NCBI RefSeq assembly: GCF_030272615.1
Contig: NC_081412.1
Location: forward strand, 343,227,870-343,291,869
Direction: 5' to 3'
Length of the DNA stretch: 64,000 nucleotides
Source of the DNA: Cryptomeria japonica
Taxonomy: Eukaryota > Streptophyta > Pinopsida > Cupressales > Cupressaceae
Below the pieces are notes generated by a model that ran no database searches, was not told the origin of the DNA, and was given only the letters and a program-made list of their open reading frames with translations. Of this stretch, positions 35,201 to 45,214 are shown piece after piece. Each line of letters opens with the position of its first letter. Positions within the stretch are counted from its first letter, which is position 1. A program made the position numbers and the translations under genes.

Positions 35201-36519
35201 CTTCTTTTGACATTCCGACAGCGGATGTGATGTGCGTTCTTGTTGGTCACAACTCCTCGTGGTACAATGACGTATATCAATATTTGAAATCCCAAACCTT
35301 ACCTCCCAACCTTTTCGCTAACCAACGCCGAGCCTTTATCCGACAGACAGCCAAATATGTCATCATCGCCGACACCCTTTACCGTCATTCTTTTGACCAT
35401 ACCCTCCTCAGGTGTTTGGATTCTGACGAAGCACGAATGGCTTTACACGAGGTTCACGATGGTATATGCGAGGGCCATTTCAATGGTCTGAACTTAGCCA
35501 AAAAGTTGATTCATGTTGGGTATTATTGGCCTACTCTGGAAAAAGATGTTCATGATTTTGTTAAGAAGTGTTACAAATGCCAGATCCATGGAAACTACAT
35601 TCATGCACCAGCCCAAGAGCTTCATTCTGTCATAGCTCCATGGCCCTTTTCTCAATGGGGATTGGATCTTATTGGCAAGATTCACCCGACATCTGCAAAT
35701 GGACACAAGTTTATCATTACAGCCACAGAGTATTTTACAAAATAGATCGAGGCTATCCCCATGACCTATATTACTGGTGTGCAAATTTCAAAATTCCTAT
35801 TGAATTATATCATATGCCGGTATGGGGTTCCTCTTTCCATAATCACTGATAATGGTCGCCCCTTCAAGAATAAAGATGTCAAGGAACTCTGTGAAAAGTT
35901 TCATATCCAACACCGTTTCTCTAGTCCATACTATCCACAGGGGAATGGTCAAGCTGAAGCATCAAATAAAACCATTATCAAGATCCTAAAAAAGGTTGTC
36001 AATGATGTTGGTCGAGATTGGCATGTTCAGTTGAATCCAGCACTCTGGGCCTATCGCACTTCTATCCGCACACCTACTGGCGCAACACCTTATTCCTTGG
36101 TGTATGGTGCGGAAGCCATTTTACCCTTGGAAGTGGAGATTCCTTCCTTGCATGTTTCCTTACAACACTTGATTGATGATGAGACACACAAAGTCTCTTG
36201 GTTGCACCAGCTTGAGATGTTAGATGAGAAATGTTAGATAGCCCTGACACATTTGCAAGCATATCAAAACCATCTCCGTCGCTCTTATAATAAGAAGGTC
36301 AAAGGGTGACACTTCGAAGTGGGAGATCTGGTCTTAAAGGCAAACCCTAAGAATGCACAATCTACTGACATCATCAAAGGCAAGTTTGAACCTAATTGGG
36401 TTGGGCCTTTCATAGTAACTGCAACATATGGCTCGGGGGCATATCAGCTTGCCACCCCAGAAGGTGAACCTTTGTCTGATCCTATAAATAGCATGCATCT
36501 TCACAAGTACTGGGCATGA
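35201..36519 (+). pseudogene. F2 integrase
   Basis: Integrase inserts the cDNA into the genome. The zinc-binding HHCC domain reads HEVHDGICEGHFNGL, then CYKCQIHGN near 35570. The core has Asp in WGLDLIG, Asp in IITDNGRPFKNK near 35845 and Glu in QGNGQAEASNK near 35950, so the D-D-E triad is present. The end shows [45 protein letters not shown] and NSMHLHKYWA, then the final TGA. No chromodomain is seen. Stops at 35743 (Trp position), 36235 (Gln position) and about 36307 (Arg position). Confidence 0.92.
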
Positions 36520-38256
36520 TTTTCTATCAGCACTTCTTCAAATATGATCCTGAAAAAAATACAAAAAAAATGGAAAAAGCAAAAAAATACAAAAAAAGTG
36601 AAAAAAAAGCAAAATACAAAAAAAAGTGAAAAAAAAAAAGAGCAAAAAAGTAAAGAAAAATGATTCACCCTTTAGTGAAAACCTGGCAAACAGGCACCAT
36701 GTGTAAGATGAGATCATTGCTCCATCATCTGTCATGACCTCTAAGTTATGCTTTCTCTCGGCCGGTTTTAGCATGTCTATCTTCGTCTTGACCCAATGTT
36801 CTATTCCAGGCCTGTTATTGGTCAACATCATTGTCTTGCATACTCCATTTCTTGTGCATACATTCTGGTCTCGGTCTATATATGTCTTTCAGATGCGCAT
36901 TAGGTGCGTTCCCCTTGTCATGATCAATCGCTGGAACTTTTGCATCCAAAAATGTCTTGAAATAATTCAAAAAAATTGAAAAATGTCTTGAAAAAAATCA
37001 TAAAAATTGAAAAATGTCCTGAAATAAATCATAAAAACTGAAAAATGTCCTGAAATAATTCAAAAAAATTGAAAAATGTCCTGAAAAAATCATAAAAATT
37101 GAAAAATGTCCTGAAAAATCTCTAAAAAGTCATAAAACGTCCTGAAAAAATGAACAAAAAAATTTCAAATCATTAAAATCCAAAAACAAGCATTTTGCAA
37201 TAAATATCCTCTTGGTGCATAAGATAGATCACCAAGTATACATCCAACGACACGCAAGCCAACACTGTGCTTTAATGAAATCACGCATTAATAGATGAAC
37301 TTTTTCAATCAAACCAGACATTCAAACTGATCAAAATTGTCATACCAATCAACCTCAAAATCATTCGTCCTTGGCACATTATCATGGGTCTTATACAAGG
37401 TGTGGTATACTCGAAACTAGACTGTGTCCTGTCTTAGACGGGGTACCGCATTCCCTGAAACCAGACAGCATGATCATCCTATCAGCACTTTCAACTTTTG
37501 ACAATGAAGATCAAGATGTTTGTTTGACTTGTTGGAATTTGTGCATCTTATCTTTTTACTGATTTATCTTTGGCTTCGATCATGTTCCTATGTTGCTCGA
37601 TGATGTCACTGAGTGATTTAGAGTGGCCGGGATGGTTCATGGTCCCTTTCTTTTTGTTGTGATTGTTGTTTGTCTGTGATGTGTCTATCTTTTGCAAAAA
37701 GGGTTGCATTTCAGCTCTGGCCTTCAATGCCATGATGCTACGCATCCATTTTGCTACATTAAAATAAAGGTTCTCACCTACAAAGTGCATTACTGAAAGC
37801 AAGTTTTTCTTCATCTCTAACTGTCCTCTGTTTCAGTTCTTCTTACTAACATTTCTTCTGTCAGTTCGGATAGTCAGTTCGATCTAGTGCTCTGATTTCC
37901 CCAAACACACATGCTACATCCTGCATTCATTGGTTAGTACATTTGCATTACATCAAGCATCATATCACGCATTTTATCCATTTCATATTATAAATGCATC
38001 AAAAACACATAAAAAAAATGCATCCATACATGTTCCACAATGGTACATAAATAGTGCATAAGTCATCCATACATGGAAAATAACTATAAGTCATAACACA
38101 TTGCATCCAATCATATCGATGCATATCATATCATATGTCACACTAATATCGGAGTACAAAAATTGGACTGTCTGTCCTAAGTATGGCCCACAGGCTGACT
38201 ACAATATGTCAAACTACATAATGTCCACTGTTTGTCATAAGGAGCACGTGCCTCTG
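36520..38256 (+). other. F2 UTR between integrase and PMD gene
   Basis: No gene. 36540-36660 is A-rich. 36955-37155 holds about seven imperfect units of roughly 33 bases on AAAAATGTCCTGAAA(A/T)AA. The rest is shared in outline with the F1 UTR (51307-52901), including the AAAACCTGGCAAACAGGCACC block near 36680. 37900-38250 contains many GCAT words. Confidence 0.7.
36955..37155 (+). repeat. Tandem units of about 33 bp in F2 3' region
   Basis: About seven copies of AAAAATGTCCTGAAATAA followed by TCATAAAAA or TTCAAAAAA. Shorter versions are at 51337-51390 (F1) and 3530-3560, so the unit predates the split of F1 and F2. Confidence 0.85.
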
Positions 38257-40083
38257 TCACTGAGTGCTCCCTCTGTCCTCCTCATCTCTGCCATGTCTTG
38301 CGAATGATGTCCCTCCTGGTCCTGGCTATGGTGGTCTCATAGGTCCACTCACCCCAATGCTGCTCAATGACCTCTGAGAGCGTGCCCTACTCTCTGTCCT
38401 CGATCGTGTCCGATATGATGCTGCTCTCTGCTTAGGTGGAACTGCACTCTCATATAATGTCCTCCAATGGCATATCTCCTCTCCGGTCTCTACCAACATC
38501 TGTGCCATCTCGCGTGCACTGGCATCTCGAATCGACCCAATATACTCAGTGACTCTCTGTTCCTCTCACTATGCCTGAGCTATTGCTGCATCTCGAGCCG
38601 TTGTGAGTCTGGCTATCTCTGCTCTGAACTGCTCATGCTCTCTCTCTAAAGTCGCAATATGGTCATGCTGACTCGCTATGGTAGCCCTGCACATCTCCAT
38701 CTCCTCTATCCTAGCTGTCTCCGGCTCTATGGGTATATCCTGCCATGCCTCATGCTCGCCTGAATCTGGCTCATCCTCGTCATCCCCATCCTCATCTCCG
38801 TCCTCATCATCACCATCCTCATCTCCATCCTCATCATCCCCCTCATCCTCATCACCGCCCTCATCCTCTTCGTCCTCATCATCTCCCTCCTCCTCTCCTA
38901 TGAGTGGGAAGTCCTCCTGTCACCTCGGTACTGGAATATCTGGATCTATCAATGGCACTGGTCGTAGTCGTGCAAACCATCTCTCATACTCCTCTGTCAT
39001 CTTGGCGTCGACTACATCTGATCTCCAATCCCACTATCTTTGCTATAGCTGTGAGAAGTCAGCATATGCTATGTGTGGCTGAATCATACTCCCCCACTGA
39101 CTCGTCTCTCTATGAGATTGGGCAAAATGTGCAGTTCTCCTAGGTACATCCTGCCTCTCTCCAAACTGTCGTCTGACTCTCTCTAGCAGGTATAACTCAA
39201 TCACTCTCTGGTGATTCACTGGTCACCCAATTAGGTACCTCTCTTGTCTGCAATACGGTAACTCATCACTATCATCTGACCATCCCGGACAATCACGATA
39301 CGGCCTCCATATGAACTCTCTCAATCTGTCTAGCTCATGTCGCCAATATAATATGTATCCAAACGGACCCTATCTCAGTGCTCCACCATAGCAGTACACA
39401 TATGGTACTACCTATCTCTTTGTAATCGGTCGACATATGGCTATGTGCTCAAATGCCCATACCTGTAGCAATGTGACTCCACAGCTCAAAGTCTGAACTC
39501 CCTGATATGCTATCTGATGCAGCTGAAAATACAACATAGCCAGTACACATGGTCCCCATGCATACAACATCCCCTCTGTCACCATCTGCTCTAGCACTCT
39601 TCCCCATCCAATAGGGAATCCATGTCCTCGTTTGTCTCCTGCTAGTAGACATGCTATCACCACGGCTATCACCACATATCGTCGATCATACTCTGATGCC
39701 ATAGTCTCCCAGCCGATCTCCCTCTCTATGATATCCAGATCATCTGCGTCGCACTCAAATAATCTACACAATGCATCTCTCCCTGTTACTGGGTCATACT
39801 CTAGCATCTCTCCATGAATCGGAATGCGGAGGATATGCCATACATCCTCCAGTGTCACAGTCGCCTCTCTAGTCGCTAGATGGAAGGAGGAGGTCTCTAA
39901 ATGCCATCGCTCTGCCAATGCGGTAAGCAGTCCTGTGTTTTCCCTAATCTCGGGCATGAACGTGATATAGTATATCCCCAGTCCTGCTAATGTATCTCTA
40001 TCCGTGCTCCTGAGTCTATGTCGTAGCATGAAGCAGTCAGGTCGGTTCTCCCGTGTGATCAACGGATACTGTCGACTTTGCAT
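38257..40083 (-). pseudogene. PMD protein gene, copy P3 (antisense cargo of F2)
   Basis: Antisense gene between integrase and 3' LTR: one frame of about 609 codons from ATG 40083, with several stops (first TAG 39414-39412) and no frameshift that I find. The plant mobile domain covers residues 1-225: LAGLGIYYITFMPEIRENTG, LLTALAERWHLETSSFHLAT, VTLEDVWHILRIPIHGEM, GFPIGWGRVLEQMV and LLQVWAFEHIAICRP. Then comes a Trp/Arg-rich middle, a long acidic tract near 38900-38770 (runs such as GDDEDEEDEGGDEDEGD), a coiled coil near 38700-38590 (HDHIATLEREHEQFRAEIA) and a basic Ser/Arg tail. The stop is placed at 38259-38257; TAG 38328-38326 may be another decayed codon. PMD proteins MAIN/MAIL1 act in heterochromatin silencing in Arabidopsis; function here is unknown. 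Confidence 0.85.
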
Positions 40084-40863
40084 CACAATAGGGGCATATT
40101 TTGTCAGTTTTAGGGTTTGCTCCTATGGGTTGCATTTCCTCATTTCATCCACAAATCAGGGTGTTTTTCATCTAATCTGACCAATCCTACCCTTATCCCC
40201 CCTTTCCGGATCATCTGCATGTCGTTTTGGACCAAAATTGAGTTCCCAATGCACAACTGCGCCTGTGTCAAGGAACCTGCGCCTGTGTCATGTAACCTGT
40301 GCCTGTGTACCCTACACAAGCACAGAAGACCTCACACAAGCGCAGAAGTCAGTTTCTGCACTCCCTGTGGGCCCCGCAATGTCCCGCAAGCGATCGAAAT
40401 TCATGAAATTGAAAACATGGGTTTTTGAGATACATACCGCTGCTCCTGCATCGTTCGGTCGTTTGGATGTGCATAAACGTTCTTCGAGGTGATCTGCCCT
40501 TGGAATGTTTGCCATCTCTCTGCAAGTGTCCTTTTCTAGAGCAACAAATTCTCCTCTTGGGCTAGTGCAAATGAGCAATTTTCACTCTCTTGGTCTCATT
40601 TATAGATCTTTGTCAGTGCATAGATGGACATGCACCCTCTCCATCTTATGTTGGTCATGGTCTTTTGTGTCGCTAATTGCTTGTCCTTCATGCATCCGGT
40701 ATCCGATTGTCAGTCCGTTCGATCCTATCATTTTTATCGATCAATTGGCCTATTTTTTGCATGTTTCCGACCAATTCCTCGAGGAGGCATGCATATGTCA
40801 TTGTCATTGTCTGAGGCATTTTCATTATGGTTCTTTGAAACAATGCTTAAAATTGCATTGTCT
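40084..40863 (+). other. F2 distal 3' UTR with repeat cluster
   Basis: No gene. Three direct GCCTGTGTCA units (40258, 40278, 40298) are followed by two inverted units (within 40314-40350). They match the six units behind the 5' LTR. The cluster lies about 175 bases upstream of the PMD start and about 560 bases before the 3' LTR. Confidence 0.8.
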
Positions 40864-40878
40864 CAAAGAGGGGCAAAA
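40864..40878 (+). other. F2 polypurine tract
   Basis: CAAAGAGGGGCAAAA immediately before the 3' LTR start at 40879. It is almost the same as the F1 tract CAAAGAGGGGCGAA at 56376-56389. Confidence 0.85.
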
Positions 40879-42352
40879 TGGAGACACCTAAAAATGGTCA
40901 ACGCTTGCGGAGTCATACTTTAACATTTGCGCATTGCCTCATTTTAGGTTTTTGCGTCGCATTAAAATTTCTCCTATGTCACGCACTTGGTTTTTATCAT
41001 TTGCAAGCATCGAGTCTTTCTTCTACATTCTTCATTCGTCTCGCTCTCAAATTTGGTCTTGTCGACAACACTATCCAGTCATGATTTTGATCGATCTTAT
41101 CCTATCGCATCAATGTGCGTAGTCATTTGTCATCATTTTGGACATCGTCAATCCTAATTAGGGTTTTGTCATCTATCAACCTTGTCATCATTCGATCGAT
41201 TTGTCATCGATCGTTTTCATGTTCAATCTTGTCATTTTGCGATCGATTCGTCATCGATCGTGATCATTTTCAATCTTGTCATCTTGCAATCTATTTTGTC
41301 ATCGATCCTTGTCCTCTTGTCAATTTTGTCATTTTGCGATTAATTTGCCATCGATCGTTGTTTGTCTCAATTATGTCAATTTGGATCAATTAGTCATTGT
41401 TCCTCATCAATTGGTGCATTTATCAATCAAATCATTTATCACATGGGTCCTTTGTTAATCAGAATCAAATCAATATCAATTATCTTTCATCAAGACCTAA
41501 TTGTCATTCTTGCATTGTTAATTCATCTTTTAGGGTTTCATGATTTAATCATTTAACCTTGTTTTCATTTCTCTCTCTAGGATTAATAAATTATTTATTT
41601 ATCCTAAGTCTTCTCATTGCAATTAAATGTTCATTTAATTGGCTAATTATTCCTCTTTTTGTGAATTAATTAATAAATGACAAATTATTAATTAATTCAC
41701 TATTTTTCCTATTTTCCCAATTTTCTAATTTTCCTAATTCCTAATTTTCAAATCTCTCCTATTTTTCTCCTAATTTCATGGGAATGACATAGAAATTTGT
41801 CATAATTTGTCATAATTGACAATCAATCAATTCTTGACATAGAAATTTGTCATAAATTGTCATGAATTATCAATCAATCAAATTTTGCATAGAAAGTGCA
41901 TAATTTGTCATAAATTGTCATAATTGACATTTTTGATTTGCAATTTCTATTTGAATTGAATCATGCTAATTTGATCCATCTCTCCAATTTGTCTATAAAT
42001 TGGATGAATTTCTTCAATCTAATCCCTAATCAGATTATCGAATTTCTAATCACTTTGTCAAATCACGCTTCGAGTACTCTTGTGCCAATGTCAATCTTGC
42101 TTTCACATTAGGTTTATGCACTTGAAGGTGAGATCCACAAACAAAGGCTATTTGGAGAAGAAAGAAGGACAATGGAGCCGCATGAAGGAAGCATTTAGAT
42201 CTACATTTGGTTTGCATAATCTTTAGTTTTGAATGTTTCATTTTCATGTCTCTATTGAGTGTGTTAGGATTGATCATTGCAATTTTGCTTTCGTGATTGA
42301 GCTAAGACTATTATTGATATTTGCTTTGATGATTTCCAATTTCCTAGCTACA
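40879..42352 (+). repeat. F2 3' LTR
   Basis: 1,474 bp, TGGAGACACC to AGCTACA. Same U3 tandem units (about 41174-41400) and TATA box as the 5' copy. Most of the roughly two dozen differences from the 5' LTR are C/T or G/A changes in the first 700 bases; the last 700 bases are nearly identical. Confidence 0.93.
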
Positions 42353-42357
42353 AATAG

Positions 42358-42920
42358 ATAATGCTATTTGAACGGAAGATGTACTCATAATGAAGGAGGA
42401 TATCTCACCTTGGAAAGGAATACAACCAAGATCTAGCTCTAAAGAGAAAAACAAGTATTGTAAGTATGGCAAAGAAAACAATAAGAACGTTGTTAATGAT
42501 GGAGTAGTAGACACTGTTAAAATCAACTCAAAGCCCATGATATTCAACTTGGCTAGTGGCACACAAGCGCTCAAAGCTGCAACAGAAAATCTTCTAAAGA
42601 AAACAAAAGAATGGTTCAAAGAGAAACCTTGGCTTTCCAAACCTAAACGTGATTTTCCTCCTCCCGAAGAATCATACGAATCCGCTTTCAAAACTCTGTT
42701 GGAAAACAATCTGATAACACTACCAAAAAATTCCAGGCCATATGATCTGGAAGTCAAACCAAAATGGTGGAGAGAAAATGAATACTACGACTACCATTGG
42801 AATAAAGGTCATAACACAAACAACTACATGAAGCTCAAACATGAGATTCAAGATCTCATAGACAATGGTAAAATTGTTGTCAGGAATCACCCAACTAGTG
42901 TTGATCACAAAGTATTTAAG
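42358..42920 (+). pseudogene. F1 gag, continued: zinc-knuckle region
   Basis: Resumes the F1 gag frame interrupted at 24799: the codon split by the insertion (G|AT) is restored when F2 and one target copy are removed. It reads VLIMKEDISPWKGIQ, KNVVNDGVVDTVKIN (F2: NVTNDGVVDARVVN) and YDLEVKPKWWRENEYYDYHW, then NKGHNTNNYMKLKHEIQDLI. The zinc motif has lost both Cys (Tyr in both places, TGT to TAT), so it cannot bind zinc as in F2. TGA at 42369. The frame stops at GAC 42921, where the F3 solo LTR inserted. Confidence 0.82.
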
Positions 42921-42925
42921 GACCA

Positions 42926-45214
42926 TGTTGGGACTCATTTAAATTGAGTCAAGTTTTGAGGCCCAATTCAAATTTTTGCTTTGCATTTCCAAATGAGTCA
43001 GTTTGAATGGCCTAGTTAGAGAGAGGGCAAAATGGAGCCAGTTGATTTTCAAAGGGTAAGGCTCGAAAGAAATGTCCTACACCTTTCATTTGGCCTATTC
43101 AGTGATGTGCAACTTTTAGAATTCATTTTGGATAAGTTTACCAGGTACCCATTTCGAGGGGTGAGCTGAAAGTGCATTTTAGGCACAAATGCAGATTTTA
43201 TTGAGTAGCCTACTTTGGGTGTTTATATCTTTTGCCTTGTTGATTGTCATGATGAATTCCAAAATGGATTGAATTCTACGCATAAATGTGAGTCAACATG
43301 CAAAATTTCAAGTCTTCATGAATCTATTTGCTCAGTTTACCAAGCTCAATGTATTCGCACTTTGTGTGGTTTACACAAGTGTAAAAATGCATTGGTGAAT
43401 GTCATATCAAAATGTTTATTCCGGGCTATTTTTGATATAAACGAAACGATATGTTTCAAATTTCAAGCTCTTGCCAATCCGTTTGATCAGTTTTCAAAAG
43501 GGTTTCTTGAGCCATCTTTTTCAATCTTCCATACTTTCATTGCCATATCAGTTAAACTAGTCGTTTTCATGAGCACACCATTTGCACCCAGTCAGACTTT
43601 TGGTTGAACTGAGAATTCAAAGATTTAATATGTACTTCAAGGTACCTATGTTTCAAATTTGAGGGTCTATGAAGGTCGTTTGATATTTTTGAGAAAGGCA
43701 TCATGTGTTGCCAGAACATTGACTTCATCAGGTTCGCAGTGTCGACAAAGCCAGTTGGTCATTTTCGACAATTAATATCTCTTCACTTGGGACTCGTCTT
43801 GAGAAACCATTTGGTAGAGTTCAGTCTTGCATATCAAAGTACACGCTTGCCAGATGGCGAGGTCCAGAAAGGTGTTTTGAACACTTTGAAAATTACGTCT
43901 TCGCGATTAAATGCGAAAATGTGGCATAAGTGCCTGAAAGTTGCAAAACTCAGTCTGGTGATCCGAAAATGGTGCTGATCATTTCCAGAGGTATGTTTGA
44001 GGTCCATACATCATTTCAAAGGTCAGTTGAACGAAAAAGAAATTTTTTTTTTAGTCGGACCCACTTTGGGGCCCAACCTGGCTCATGCTCACGGCTTGAT
44101 TTTATTGGCGACTTGGTTCTCTGAGGGAATTTCAGAATATTTAAATGGTTGTTCATTGGTAAATGAAGAGTCCAGGGTAGTCTTTCTAGAGGATTTTAAA
44201 TTGTCCAAAAAAAGGGAGAATGTGATAGATCTAAAACAAATGCCTTTGGTTGGTGTAAAGCCAAATTCCACAACCTTCCCGGCATTCTCCGTGTTGTGTG
44301 TGATGTCTAGGAGTGCAATTTAAAAAAAAAAAACTTCCATGCAAATGCAATTAGCATCTTCCCTCTGCCATGGATTTTGGAGGCCATTCAGAGGCTTTCA
44401 GCAATTACAACGTGACTGGTGTTCTCTTTTAATCTTCCAGTAGTCACTCCTCCTCTCTACTTTGGTGTGAATCTTCTGCAAGTGTGGATAGCAGCAGAAA
44501 CCTTTATGCAAATTGGAGTGTCACATGGTTGAAGTTAGGGGCAATAGCAGAAGACTTCAATAAAATGCAATTAGTAGTTGTAAAGTTTGATTCACAACCT
44601 TTGCCCATCTCTCCTCTGCGTGGCAAGCTAAGGCATGATATTTCCAATGGCAAATGCAAACAACAGGTATGCAACATGCTCCTCCCTCATGTGGCAGCAT
44701 TATAAACAGCAAAAAATGCCATTAGCAAGTTGAAAAGGTCTTAGAAACTTTAAAGAAAATGTTACGTGGTGGGTGAGATGGAGTGTGGTGTTGGAAATGG
44801 TAGAGAAGAGGCCATTAAAATTTTCAATCAAATACAATTTGCAGCAGTCTTCCCCCTGCCGTGAGCCAAAAGAAGGAAATGTCACATGGTTTGAAACTAC
44901 AGAAAACTTAGCAAATGAAATTAGCCAGCATTTCCCTAACACGTGAGGTAAGAGGGCAGCGTTTAGTCTTCAATAAATTGCAAATAGCCAAGTAAACTTC
45001 CAGCATCCTCTTCCTTCTGTGTGGCTTTGGCTGAGGATTCACATACTTCTAAAAATGGATATGGTAAGTATGAACTCCAGCATTCCCCCACGTGGGAACC
45101 AGTAATGGCTGAATGCCATTCTAAACTCTCAAGCACAATGTAATTTGTGAGGTTTTTAAAATGAAGCCCTTGTGTGTGTTGAATGCTTGGGTTTATCACT
45201 TTTGGTGAACAACA
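42926..45214. mobile_element. Solo LTR of a third family (F3)
   Basis: A 2,289-bp insertion with inverted ends TGTTG...CAACA, flanked by GACCA (42921-42925) and GACCC (45215-45219). It has no coding domain, polypurine tract or primer site, so it reads as a solo LTR; a short non-autonomous element is the alternative. Removing it with one target copy joins KVFKD to PLPIYEQGD in one frame, matching the F2 gag. No other F3 copy is in the window, so orientation is unknown. Frames of 80-130 codons inside show no domain. Confidence 0.72.

Larger units (their letters stand above)
28342..36519 (+). pseudogene. F2 gag-pol, one 2,726-codon frame with about 17 stops
   Basis: From ATG 28342 to TGA 36517-36519 every recognisable domain lies in the same reading frame, with no frameshift. 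Reading it through I count about 17 internal stops: seven TGA, seven TAG, three TAA. Most fall where the F1 copy or the family motif has Arg CGA, Gln CAG or Trp TGG (for example KL*KMHP at 33451, ERAIYYIS at 34399, KW at 35743). Order: gag, protease, G-patch, acidic linker, RT, RNase H, second RNase H, integrase. A single frame with no gag stop suggests one polyprotein cut by the protease. It cannot be translated as it stands. Confidence 0.9.
24800..42352 (+). mobile_element. F2 Ty3/gypsy (Tat-type) element nested in F1 gag
   Basis: Complete, inactive LTR retrotransposon of 17,553 bp. LTRs at 24800-26274 and 40879-42352 differ at roughly two dozen positions (about 98% identity by eye). The target duplication is GATAG (24795-24799) against AATAG (42353-42357). 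The preceding polypurine tract is CAAAGAGGGGCAAAA at 40864-40878. It carries one gag-pol frame (28342-36519) and an antisense PMD gene (38257-40083). LTRs closer to each other than those of the F1 host agree with a younger insertion. Confidence 0.93.

Noticed and set aside
38678-39082. Plus-strand frame with a Ser/Pro run (SSPSSSP...)
   Set aside because: It is the mirror of the Asp/Glu tract of the antisense PMD gene P3, whose strand shows the PMD domain.
43215-44705. Frames of 70-130 codons inside the F3 insertion
   Set aside because: No motif, both strands equally open, and they lie inside a block bounded by LTR-like ends and target copies.
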